Below, one piece after another: positions 45,663 through 57,218 of a stretch of 64,000 nucleotides of DNA. This DNA is from Xylona heveae TC161 (lineage: Eukaryota; Ascomycota; Xylonomycetes; Xylonales; Xylonaceae): NCBI RefSeq assembly GCF_001619985.1, contig NW_017264201.1, forward strand, positions 1,116,001-1,180,000, written 5' to 3'. The stretch's first letter is position 1, and every line of letters starts with the position of its first letter. Made by a program: the position numbers and the translations under genes. The notes beneath the pieces were generated by a model, which had not been told where the DNA came from, did no database searches, and saw nothing but the letters and a program-made list of their open reading frames with translations.

Positions 45663-48600
45663 CTAAGCACGGTTCTTCTCATCAGGGATGAACCCGGAAC
45701 TACTTCGTCTCAGGGAAAGTCTGGCGCCTTTGCTCTGTGAGAGGCCTCGGCTGAGGCCGCCTCCGACGCCGCGGCCGAGTGCCGCCACTGCCAGCTTCTC
45801 CCATGGATCGTCAGACCATTCTGGATCTTCTTCCATGACTGTATCGAGACGCCCATCGCCAAGTAAATCACCGTTAGAAGCGTGGATATCCCTGCCGATC
45901 AAGGCGTCTCGCGGACAGAGACATCCGCATCCAGCAGCGCACTCCACAGTAGTAATTGAAGACGTCGATTGGCTGCCATTAGGGCGATTGGATCTGCCAG
46001 AGCTTTTGTCCTTCTCTTTTGTTTCTGGCTGGCTTGAATCTTTGGCGTCACCATCGACCGTTTCACGGGGGCCGGCCGCAAACCACTCGGCATGACAAGT
46101 CGAATGCGTAACATGCCCACAGCTCAGACATGGGGTGAAAAGACCACGCACGATTTCCTGGCAGATGGAGCAGCAAACATTCTTACGGACCGATTCGCAT
46201 GACTGGCATCGGCTCGCTGGGCTACCTGGTCGCGCCTTTGGTAGTAAATCCTCGCATTGAGTACAGTTGACGCCTAGTTCAAGGCCCATCCAACGATCCT
46301 GCATTTGGTCCACAGAAGCCCTCTTGCCAAGTGCCATGAGTGAATCTTTTTCTTCTTGCGACAAAGTTGAAAAATATGGTCTTAGCATATTGAATTTTAG
46401 GACCTCGCAGCTCGAGAAGCGCAAGCCCCAGATATAGAGCAAGTTTGCGTATGCTTCACGATAACCACGGCATTTTGATTGCTGACTTGGATTAAGCAGC
46501 GCCATAGGAACACGGCTTTCGTCATCGAAAAGATTTTGATTCTTCAGGGAGACTTTGACACTGAGCTTTTTCGGTGCTGGCTCTTCTTGTTCGGTATCTG
46601 AGCCTTCGACAGACAAATGAGAGTAGATGTTGCGGTGCTCTTCTCTAAGAGCTGATTCTTTTCCGAGGGTTGCAGTCCCGCCCCGACTTATACCTTGTCC
46701 AGTGGTAGCTCCTGAAAAAGGCTCGTTTGGACTGGGACGTTTCCGTGTCTGAGACGGCGGCGAGGAAGCGGCAACGTTCGAAGAAAACGGGCGCGCAAAG
46801 GACGCGGCAAAGACGCTGGCAAGATTTGAGTTTGATCTCCGAGCATGCTGTTGCTCTGGAGACGTGGAAACGCTTTGAGTTTGCGATGGAGGCTCCAGGA
46901 CGGCGCGAGATGACTTTTGTCGGTGAGGTGGTGTGGTGCCGGTCGAATAAGGGATGATAGGGTCGTTGCCCCACAAACCATTTGACGAATTTGCTGAACC
47001 ATAGGTGCGCTCTATCGATTGCTGAGTCTCGATGTTGGAAGCTACCCGAGGGCTAGGTTGAAATAGACTCCATGCAACTTCCTCCGCGGCAAAATAATCC
47101 AAAGAAAAGGCGGGAGTCTTCATAAAGAGCGGTGCTTCCTATACATAACATGAGCGTCACAGCTTGCAAAAAGCCAAAGCACCTAAGGGGTTCCTCACAT
47201 GTTTCTTTGGTTTTGTAATTGAGGTTGCAACAGCTTCCTTGGCTTCTGGTTCACAAAATATGCAGGATAACATAGCGAGCATCTGCACGTCCGCAAGCTT
47301 TTCAAAGTATTTAAACCTAAAGCGAGTCAGCCCAGTGAAACCGTACCGTGAGACTTTGAAATTTTCGCAGCTTACAATTCCTCAACAAACCAAGAACCAC
47401 CGAATGGATGTTTTCCCCATCTGACACGGCCCAAGAATTTAAATCCTTTCCCTTTCGAGCGTTCGCTGGGTGTAGTCTCAACGGAGTTTGGTTTCTGCCG
47501 AGCCCTGCTCACACCACGCTTCGCAAGCACAAGAACGTGCTCTCTCCGATGAGGTTGTGGCATTATTTCGAGTGGCACCTCATTGTAAAGCACAAGCCCA
47601 ATATATTCCCATATATCTGCAATGTCGTATGCACCATGCTCTGCCGCAACCTTTGAGTTGTGTGCGCAAACTTCCGGCCCGTCTCCGAATAAGGCATAAT
47701 TCATGGCAAGCTCCTTCTTTGCAGGGAGCAAATCCTCCAAATTGTGGATAGAAATCACAGACTTCGGAGCATTTCCCTCCGTTTTTGTGTTCAAGGTGCC
47801 AGCGGCACTAGACTTTTGAGAAAGATCAGTCGAATTAATTCTCTGCAGCCGCAGAGGCTTCCCATGCCAAGCCATCGGAGGTTGAAATCGGCTCGGCAGG
47901 CCTACTGTACTTGTCATCGATTCAGAATCAGAAAAAGATGTCAAAGAGTCATCAGAGGAGTCTGATGCTTCCTCATCTTCATTGATGGAGGTCATCTTAT
48001 TCTTAGGGCCAGGGGATCTTGCACGTAATCGCCCAAACCCTTCAAAGAATTTCGGAGCACCAGACAACCTATCATGGTCTCTTAGAGTAATAGCACTCAA
48101 CAAGGACTTGGTTTTATCTTCTTTAGGCGGAAAGAAGCAAATCAACCGTCCAGTCTCCGACCAAATGGCGCCGCAGGCTTTTGGCAATGGGACATTCGCA
48201 TTCAAATTCGCGGGCCCAAGCAGATCGTTGCCGCTCATCTCCATGTCATGAAAATCACCCACATCTACTTCTTCGTCACTGGAGCTTTCTCCTTGGCCCC
48301 CAACATTGATGCCATCTTCTGTCTCTTCTGGGCCCAACCATATCGTGCTTTCCTCCAGCTTGCGTTCACCGAGCAGATAACAGAGAACTGCTTCAAGACA
48401 ACCTTTCCCTCTTGATGCATAACTTGCGGCAATCGTACGGAGTTCACGGGACATCCTTACAGCTGCATCTCCTGCGAGTGACGAAGTCTTCTCAAGTTTA
48501 AATGAAGGGGCAGAGGGTCCCGGATAGTCATGTGGAAATTTAATCTCGACTTTGACATAAACCACTTTCCCGTCAGAGCCCCATGGTCCGTTCATCGATA

Positions 48601-50199
48601 TGGTCACTGTCCGATTTTGTATATCCACTTTATCGAAAGTGACTTTGCTAAATTTGTCTCCGACATACGTTACCTCGTCTCCCAGCGTTTCTGGTCCTTC
48701 CCAGAATCCACTTCCACGAAAGCCAGGCGATAGCAAAGACGATGCAGACTCTGTCATATTAGGAGGTTTGGGTAAAGGAAAAGCTTTTTCTTTTCCGATT
48801 TTGACGCCCTTCATCCACGTGATTGGGTTTGAATCCTTTTTTGCAGATGTCATCCCATGGATCGCGGCCTTGGACGTCATATAGCCACTTCCAACCCAGC
48901 CACGTCCGGCAGGAATAGGCACTTTACCCATGCCGGCACTCAAAGCCCCTCGAGCAAGCCCACGCTCAAGATTATTCCCTATCGCACCACGCTGTCCCTC
49001 ATGGTCTGCTTGGACATCTCTGTAAGATCTATAAACAGCATCTTTCCTCGTGATGTAGATATTCTTATGTGCTCCTTTTCCTTTTTCGTAGCCTACGCTA
49101 CGCAAAATCTCAGGGTCGACCCGATGTAACCGCACCTCCCTGTCCGTTCCCCATGAAATCAATTGGAATTCGCGATTATCAATGCCATCATCTATCCCTC
49201 CCCGAGGTCTCCATAAGAACTCTTTCACTTGACCGGCATGACCCTCAAACTTGTGGACTTCTGGTACGGCATCATCCGGCTTCATGCCTGGGGCGAGACG
49301 TCGATCATAAAGATGTAAATCACTATTACCCCGTTGTGGCATCGCCAGCAAACCACAACCAAAAGGTGTGTGCCGAGCTCTCCATACAGGAAATGGTGTG
49401 TCTATGACCCTCTCGGGACTAGCTGACTCGGAAGTATAATCCCAGAACTTAATCGTCTTGTCAAGTGAGCATGTTGCAATAGCTCCCGAACGGGTTCTGT
49501 TCCAATCTACTCCATAGATTTTCGTCTCATGCGCTTCGATGGATTTCAATGGATATGCACCCTTCCTATCGTCCCAGATATGCAAGTATTTATCATGTGA
49601 GGAGGCGATGATATGAGAGTCCTGGCGATTCCATCTCACTTGCGTTGCACCGGCAAACCAGTCACAAAATGTCATGGCCGGTCGTGCAGGACGGCGCAAG
49701 TCCCAGCAATGAACAAAACTATCCACAGCGCACGTTGCAAGCAGGTCTGGATGGAAGGCGGAGAAATTGATATCGGTAATGGCTCGGCTGTGGCCGTGCA
49801 AGACGTGCTCAATTGCTGAATGATCCGAAGCCATCCCAAGGTTCCACACAAGAGCCTTCTGATTTGATGTGCTTACTACCCAGTAGTCTCGCACGGCGAA
49901 TGGCGACCATTGCACATCAGCTACCTCCCACGGAGTATGGTGGGGCAGGTAGCGGGGTGGTGAATACGGCGAATCGAGGTCTATAACATGCAACCCTTCA
50001 CGGCTATTAAGAGGCTTTTATTAACTATTGTCACATAAAAACTGAAACTGTGAACTTACGAAGCAAGCACTACATCTCGTCCACAGGGGGAGATTGACAT
50101 GGACCCAACTGCCTGAGGCCCCTTCAAGCTCATCTCAACATTGAATGTCTCACTTTCGAAGGGCGATTGAGGCTCATTGTGCCTCTGTGAGCGCGCCAT
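45663..50199 (-). CDS. MTC5: SEACAT/GATOR2 subunit Mtc5 (WDR59-like)
   Basis: Exons on the minus strand: 50199-50060, 50003-47376, 47316-47199, 47138-45663; 1,453 aa. The protein is part of the SEA/GATOR complex at the vacuole membrane that controls TORC1 in response to amino acids. It has an N-terminal WD40 propeller (about residues 60-370; repeats with HVLHGHSRAITDINFSAFHP, HCWDLRRPA, HETKIYGVDW), an RWD domain (about 510-610; VEIKFPHDYPGPSAPSF), and a C-terminal zinc region (about 1250-1370; CTQCEDLL, CQSCESVRKNVCCSIC, CLSCGHVTHSTCHAEWF, CAAGCGCLC) typical of the family. The four exons restore one long frame. Length agrees with fungal Mtc5 proteins. Confidence 0.95.
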
Positions 50200-50837
50200 C
50201 TTGCGTCAATATAAAAGAATTCTCCTTTATGCTGCATATATAAGAATGATACTAAGATCGCAGACAACAGTCAAAGACATCTTCTGAAGGAGAATTGCAT
50301 AAAGCAATCATCTTTAATCTGGTATTAGAATTGAGAGCTTAGGACGAAAAGATCAGCCTTGTGGCAAATTATGCCGAGAATCTTGTACACAGTACTCCTA
50401 AAGGAAGTGCACGCGCATTATGGAGACAGTGCTTGAGTGACCATTTCAGTTGGAGCTCGACTCAGACTCGTTCTTTGGTGTTGACGCAAAGTGGTTATGC
50501 TGCCGACAAGAACTGGGAGCTGGGGTATCGGTCTACTCGGCCGGAATTACCCGTGCACCACGGCATGAGCTCCGAATCCTGCGCGATGGCGGGGTGACTT
50601 GAGCATATCAACCTGGGGAGTCGCAATACACTTTCTTCATTCCCTTTCATTTTACATTAACCTTGCTCATTCTATGAGCAACGCGCTTCCGAATCACTCT
50701 GTTTGCTTGTTAGATATATTGAATAAAGACTGTTCTTCTTTAGTCTTTAAAGCATTGCATTTCTGCTTACAAAAGTCAAATTCTCTCATTCAGCCCCTTC
50801 AAGGCAACGTGTTTGGTGCATCGTACACGGCATCATC
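50200..50837. promoter_or_regulatory. Divergent promoter region MTC5 / UBC13
   Basis: These 638 bp lie between two divergent genes. No defined site was recognised. An open frame at 50361-50597 has no family features. Confidence 0.5.
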
Positions 50838-51474
50838 ATGGCCCTGCCCAAGAGAATAATAAAAGAAACAGAGCGACTCATGGCTGAGCCGTAGGTCTCC
50901 TAGCATCTCGGACCATGCTTGAAACCTTGTTGCTTTTAGCTAAGATATTATCTTCCGACAGTGTCCCTGGGATTAAGGCCATTCCTCATGAAGATAATCT
51001 AAGATATTTTGATGTTGAGGTTCATGGGCCATCGCAATCACCATACGAGAGTAAATATGACACTATCGATCTTACAGCGCTGGTACTGACCTAGAGCATA
51101 GACGGCATCTTCAAGCTTGAATTGTTTTTGCCCGACGATTATCCCATGACGCCCCCAAAGATTCGATTTTTGACAAGGATCTACCATCCAAACATTGATA
51201 AACTCGGCCGTATCTGTCTCGATGTTCTCAAGAGTATATTTGCTGCTCCACTCCTCTCAGAAAATACCATGTAGCTGAACGATAATTAGGTAATTGGTCT
51301 CCGGCTCTCCAGATTCGCACGATCCTCCTGTCCATTCAAGCTCTTTTGGGCGCGCCTAACCCCGATGATCCGCTTGCCAATGATGTCGCTCAACGATGGA
51401 AGGAAGACGAACCGGCAGCGATTCAAACAGCTCGCGAATGGACCCGCATGTATGCCGTTAGTGAGAACCGGTAA
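50838..51474 (+). CDS. UBC13: Ubiquitin-conjugating enzyme E2 Ubc13
   Basis: Exons 50838-50890, 50962-51050, 51102-51233, 51290-51474; 152 aa, one residue from the usual length. Ubc13 pairs with an Mms2-type partner to build K63-linked ubiquitin chains in DNA-damage tolerance. The order of blocks is [83 protein letters not shown], with the active-site Cys in GRICLDVL, then [19 protein letters not shown]. The protein matches Ubc13 rather than other E2 classes. The start is fixed by the family N-terminus. Confidence 0.96.
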
Positions 51475-52196
51475 CGCGACGAAAAGACGGAATTTCTGTC
51501 TACATTAGAGACTTCTGGTAGACGCACGGTCGTCCTTGAATTAGCAAGCAATTACTTTCTGGCGAATAGGAGCAGCGTGGGTTGTACTTCTCTCAGCAAT
51601 GCTAAGGTGCCAGCGATTAGAACTATACAAACGAGAATCTTGCAAATTTCTGCTTTTCTTCGTTACGATTACCAGGTGCTGGTTCCATGCATATGTGCGT
51701 TTTTTATGACTTGCAACACCGTTCTTTGCATGTTTTTTTAGGGTTTATTGTTCCAATGTGGCGGCAAGATGACGTCGTCCCATTTGCATGCGACTGGAAA
51801 ACTCGAATTGAAGGATCATTTGTTACTCACATTTCCAAGATACGGAAAGCCCTTGTCGGTTACAAAGGCGGTTAAGGCACCCATACTCATACGCCTTCGT
51901 ATATCCTATGCTTTTCCACTATAACATTCACTCTCCCCGGCCGCTGTCGCCTAGAGCATTCACTTTGCTGCCATAACTCCTAAAATACACCGATCACAAG
52001 CGAGTTTATTAACCCAAGAGTAAATAGGTGCAGGCAAACAAAGTCCCGAAAAGGAAATATTTGCTCGAATCTTCCAACTCCCATACAATTTTGGCAAGTC
52101 CTTGATAGGACTGCATCGTTCATAATCTCTACACAACCAAGCAAACCGGCCACCGTACCATTACGGACTTCGACAGGGTTCATTTATGCTGGCATC
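51475..52196. other. Intergenic region, UBC13 to Cys-rich membrane gene
   Basis: These 722 bp include the 3' flank of UBC13. The open frame at 51687-51875 is not recognisable. No RNA gene seen. Confidence 0.5.
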
Positions 52197-53881
52197 ATGG
52201 GGGCGGTCCAGTCTATTGTTGTTGCTGTTTTCCAGCAGGGGTCTTCTCTTGCTCAAACTTATCTGCGAGAACAGTACGATGCTGTCTTAAGCGGCAGCGT
52301 CCAACCCCTTCTTTTTAACATTATTGCTGCGTCTTTAATCCTAGCCATGCACAACCTCTACAAGGGACGCAAGAAGCAGTCTTCCCAGACCCCAGAGCTT
52401 TCAATTAATCTGGTCTCAAAACAGGGTTCTGGTCAGCTTGGACAGGCCGAGAACGAATCTACCATGTCTAGTGTATCGAAAGATGAAGTGCGGAAGCCAA
52501 ACAACACCGAGGATCGTCTCCTCTCCCCTCTGGATCCTAAAGGGCCTAAGAACTCTGGATATCACCCTGACCAGAAATTGATTGGGGGCAATTCAGTCCC
52601 AGGCCACGATGCGATGTCATTCCAGTCGGATCTCATGGACGCTCTGCACCTTAGTCCTTCTTCCTCGAAGGATGTGTCCCAGTCCTTCGCGAAGCAGACC
52701 TCTGCCGTCCCGTCCGGAGCTAACTCTCTCTCCCCTGCCCCGAATGAATCCGCTCTTGTCGTTCCGGTGGGAAAGGGTAGCGATGTTGATGAAATCTTTC
52801 AGGCTCAGACCTCCATGGGAAACGAAGAAGGGGTGATGATATTTCAATGCGGTCACTCATCATCCAAGCATTTCGAGAACGTCGATGTCAACGAGAACAT
52901 GGAGAGTCCCGAGACTTCTACAGCCAATACAAACAGTGAGGAGCGTAAGAAGAAAGGAGTTCAACCCGCGTATAGTTTGGTTGGCGGAAATCCATCGTCG
53001 AACGATGGAAAAGCTCAGGGAGTTGGAGATTTATCCCATACTGCAGAGGGCCTCGCCGATGAAAGCTTGTCTCCTGGGAAAAGCACTAACCCAGAGCTTA
53101 CTGGTTTTGTGAAGGCAGAGGATCAACATACTACTCCGGTCATTGACATTTCTGGAATCGGAGAGCGTAAGCTCATTCCAGCCGCCACTCGGCAGAGAAG
53201 CTCCACCCTCACAAAATCCATCGACGATGGTCAAACTACTCAAGGGCTGCCTGGGTATATTTTGGACAAAGAAGATGCAGTTCTGGAGCAGTTCAAGGAC
53301 GAAAGTCTTCGCAAAGAAGATTTCATAGCTTACCAGGTAAGACATCTCAGCTCATGCTCTGACCTTGACCACTGAAAATCTGATTGTTTTAGAACGAACA
53401 ACTTCGGAAACGGCTTGGTGTTCAAATCGATGTTTATCAGCCAGGAGATAGACGCCCCCGTCATCCAAACCATCACCGTACCTGGTATTCAAAGAATCTC
53501 TGGTGCACCAAATGTCATGGCCGCTGCCAAAACTGCATGGCTTGGTGTTGCAAATACCAGGAGTCTTATGCCATCGCTCTTGGAAATAGAACCAGCGTAG
53601 AAGTGAAGGACAATGCTCACTCTATAATTGAGGCGATTAGAATGTATAATCCTACTGGTACCGATAACCCAACGTTCCTTAGGTGCACTACCGAGGGTTG
53701 CCGGAGACTGGTTTGCCCCGAGTGCTGCGGTATCTGTCCCAATCAGCTGCTTTGTCAGGACCTTCAGTGTGTTGTAAGTCTCCGTGATCAACTCAATCTT
53801 TTAAAGTCAGTATGCTAATAGACCGAACAGCGATGTAAGCCGGATCCGTGGGTTGAGTGCGACTGGCATGTTGGTCTCTAA
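52197..53881 (+). CDS. Unrecognised Cys-rich membrane-anchored protein, 523 aa
   Basis: Exons 52197-53336, 53393-53773, 53831-53881. I do not recognise the family. The N-terminus has one membrane segment (LLFNIIAASLILAMHNL, about residues 38-54) followed by basic KGRKKQ, so the long Ser-rich middle (residues 60-365) likely faces the cytosol or lumen as a disordered chain. The C-terminal domain (about 380-523) has many Cys arranged as zinc ligands: WCTKCHGRCQNCMAWCC, then CTTEGCRRLVCPECCGICPNQLLC, QCVRCKPD and WVECDWH. The last exon, only 17 codons, ends in CDWHVGL. The splice signals are good and phases fit. A zinc-binding role is inference. Confidence 0.78.
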
Positions 53882-54874
53882 ATTGGCGCACTCAATGGAG
53901 ACTGTCTTGCACGACCGAGTGGTCCCGTTATTAGCTCCTATTTGTGGGAAACTTTGCACCTACGATCTTTTTAGATTTTCATTCTGTGTTATGGACAGAT
54001 GATTCATGTTATTCAGCTCTGTTTTAGCGGACTTTGAGGTTATGCAGGAGATCATGAATGACGAGATACTTATGACACAGATTAGAGATTAATTTCATTA
54101 AAGCAATATAGGTTTGAGCTGCATAATTTAGCTGTGCTGTGATTACGCTTTGTAAATACTTCACTGAAAGCTGAGATGCATTCGATATTATACCCTCGTT
54201 GTTGCACTAAGACCAATCACTTCGTTGAGAGCCGTATCTATTTTGGTGAGCAGCTTATTTGCAACTCTAAAATATAGTAACCCTGTACGAGTCAAAATGG
54301 CCGCAAGGATGATAGGTTGATAGTCTCTGAGCTTTTGTTTTGCCCTACTGCATTCATTTAAACACGAGTTTCAGATATTGCTGTCAACGATGTGACGAGA
54401 TTAAGAGGGTACTCAAGGTGGGGAAAAAATAAGAAAAATAAAAGTTATTGCTACTGATCGATTAATGCAATACTCAGACCAATAGGAACTTTCCTTGACA
54501 CTGAGAACGCTGTGAGAGAAAACAATGCCTCTCTGGAACAATTTCAGCAAGATTTCATTGAATGCGTTCAACGAAAGAAAATCCAGGAGAGCTAGACAGT
54601 CCTCCAGAGTCAGCCAGCATGAGACCATGGTGATCAGTCGCAACTACGGAATAGAACTAGTCATTGCCATGACAATACACGTCCATCGTGAGGTTGCTCG
54701 AGCATTGATATGATGCTTCGTTGTCGGTTAGGCTTGTGCCCTAGCCGACGGGTGTTGCCGCTTCGAGACTAGTCTTGGCCACAACGGGATTTCGACCACC
54801 AGGTATCGTCAGTCTACAGCGAGCAGTGCGCCGACAACCTCAACAGCGACAAATACGCATTTTCAGCCACCAAA
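53882..54874. other. Intergenic region upstream of eL24
   Basis: About 1 kb between two plus-strand genes. Short open frames (54525-54713) are not recognisable. The part next to 54875 contains the eL24 promoter and leader. Confidence 0.5.
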
Positions 54875-55805
54875 ATGCGTACCTACGACGGTCAGTGACT
54901 GACGAATATCCATATTTCCATGATCAAATCCAGGCTGATGGTTTTTTGAATCGACAGACTCCTTCTCCGGTCGGAAGATCTATCCCGGCAAGGTCCGCAG
55001 ATTCCCCTCGTCCTTTTCCTGTCGAAATAATTTTACACGAATATACCACTGCTTCTCGAGACTATCGCCCGCAAAACACTGCATGAGCAATTGAGAAAGG
55101 CTTGGAAACTGATAAAATTTCGTGACGATATAGGGTAAGCTCTACGTCCGTGGCGACAACAAGATCTTCCGTTTCGCCAATGGCAAGAGCGAGTCGCTGT
55201 TCCTCCAGCGCAAGAACCCCCGCCGCATCGCTTGGACCATCCTCTACCGGAAGCAGCACAAGAAGGGTATCTCTGAGGTTAGTCGATCGCAAGGACTTCC
55301 TATAAATCTGTGGTTCGGAAGGGCTCGTTGGAATGGCGGCAATAATCGCGAGAGGCAGTCTAGCAAAGAATGTTGCAGGAGGGATAGAAGACCGACTCCT
55401 TGAAGGACGAATTTCTCGATTGCCGCCATCTCCTCAACAGCCTGCAAGAATCAACAAGGTGGAAATGATATGTTTTGGAAAGCGCTCGGAAAGCTAACGG
55501 GTATTTGTGGCATACAGGAAGTCGCCAAGAAGCGCACTCGCCGCACCGTCAAGAGCCAGCGTGCCATCGTTGGTGCTTCTCTTGATGTGATCAAGGAGCG
55601 CCGCGGCCAGCGCCCCGAGGCCCGCGCGGCCGCTCGCCAGGCCGCCATTGCCGCTGGCAAGGAGAAGAGAACCGCTGCTGAGAGCAAGAAGAAGGCTGAG
55701 AAGGCCAAGACTGCCGCCAACGCTGCCAAGGGCCAGACCGCCCGCATCCAGAGCAAGCAGGGCGCCAAGGGCGCACCCCCCAAGGCCGCTGCCAAGTCGC
55801 GTTAA
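54875..55805 (+). CDS. RPL24: Large-subunit ribosomal protein eL24
   Basis: Exons 54875-54890, 54958-54992, 55134-55277, 55518-55805; 160 aa. The protein starts [29 protein letters not shown], has [22 protein letters not shown] in the middle, and ends in an Ala/Lys-rich tail; all are typical of eL24. The four exons have the intron-rich start usual in fungal ribosomal genes. The second intron uses an uncommon donor, GTCCGC. The third intron is 240 nt; I looked for snoRNA C and D boxes and found none. Codon use is strongly biased to C-ending codons. Confidence 0.95.
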
Positions 55806-56458
55806 ATAAAATGCTGCTTGTCTGTGCTTTTCTTTTTTCGAAATTTGTGTCTGGGCGCCTGATGAAACATTGGTCGGATGTTGATGAAATAGTGGCGACT
55901 CTGGACGGTCTATCATGACCATCTGGATATCATATCCTAGCAATGAAAACATCACATCTGTCACAATAACAAAGTTTACGTCAATTCATACGACGTAGAG
56001 CCGACAGCTTCTGGATGTGATCCGTGATGTGAGCGAGACAAAAGCCGCTCTTCTTGAAAGATGAAAGTCTACTTCCCGCCCTGACTTCTGGACCGTCCTA
56101 CAGGGCGATCCCAACTGTTCTTTTTGGTTATAATTCTGTCTTATTGTATTATGATATTGGCATATGCATTGAATTTTCGCTCACGGAGAAACAAAGTAAA
56201 CAAATCGGTAAGTGGTTTGATAATTTGATATGTAGGTCTTTCAGCGTCTCGGTGAAAAGTCCAGCTTTCCGTCCCGAAAACCTCATATGTCAAGCACATT
56301 TTATGCCTTTGCCCTTTCCAAGTAGCGTCCGTAGGGAGTCAATATGCATCAGATACTTTGGGAAATCTGTGTCTATGTCTTCCAGATTTTCGCTCTCGTT
56401 TCAGAGACTATCGCCCCAAATTAAATCTATACACCCAAAGCCATGAAACAGTAGAGTC
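55806..56458. other. Intergenic region between convergent genes
   Basis: These 653 bp contain the 3' flanks of eL24 and GNA1. The open frame 56054-56446 overlaps GNA1's 3' end on the other strand and has no family features. Confidence 0.5.
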
Positions 56459-57218
56459 TTAGCTGGCTTCATACTTGCTCTTAGGGGGTTCGAAATAGTG
56501 TGCCATTTCCAAGCCAGCGCGCTTGAAGCCGCACTTGACGTAGAAACCCTCATTCGCCTCGGAACAGTCGAGGATGGTCTGCAATTTACATCCGTGTCAG
56601 CAGACCGATCAAATCTAATCACTCGAGCATTCCACGAGAAACGCCAAAGAAAATGACTTCACAACTAACCTTGTAGCATCCAACCTGCTGCGCCACATAG
56701 TCCAATGCCTGAATGATCTTCAACCCGAGTTTTTTACCCTGCTGATCCCGCGCGACAGCAATGTCTTCAATGTGGCCAACGAGGCCGAGATTATGGATAC
56801 TATTCGCAGGTATCTCAAGTCAGCCTCTCAACTCTCTTTTGACAACCATTGCGTCGCAGAACTTCCAACAGTTCTTTCCATCTTGTTTCTTTGTCCTTGA
56901 AAGCAAACTGGAAGTAACATACAATTTCCTCTCAACAATCAATGCCCCTGTCGAAACAATCTTCCCCGTAGGATCCGTTATGCACAAAAGGAAATACTCG
57001 TCTGCCCGAGTCGCCATCCAGTCGTATCGCGCCTCCCATTGCTCCCGCGTCACATCTCCGACTGTTGTGAGCACGCGCAGAACGTCGAGGAAGCCGGCAT
57101 CAAAGTCGGTCCGCTGGATAGGACGGAGAGAGTGGCCCTCAGGCAGTGACGCCGCGACGGCAGGAGAAATGAGCTCCGGGGAGAATAGAGGTCCTGAAGA
57201 CGTCGTTGTTGAAGGCAT
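56459..57218 (-). CDS. GNA1: Glucosamine 6-phosphate N-acetyltransferase
   Basis: Exons on the minus strand: 57218-56923, 56799-56670, 56578-56459; 181 aa. A GNAT enzyme that acetylates glucosamine-6-P in the UDP-GlcNAc (chitin, GPI) pathway. Family blocks are SLRPIQRTDFDAGFLDVLRVLT, KIVSTGALIVERKFIHNLGLVGHIEDIAVARDQQGKKLG (with the acetyl-CoA loop QQGKKLG) and TILDCSEANEGFYVKCGFKRAGLEMAHYF. The start at 57218 gives MPSTTTSSGPLFSPELI, as in other fungal Gna1. Length is normal. The first intron is 123 nt. Confidence 0.95.

Noticed and set aside
51687-51875. Small gene downstream of UBC13
   Set aside because: The frame is 62 codons without recognisable features, likely UBC13 3' UTR or spacer.
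55278-55517. snoRNA inside the third eL24 intron
   Set aside because: No RTGATGA C box with a CTGA D box at suitable distance near the intron ends.
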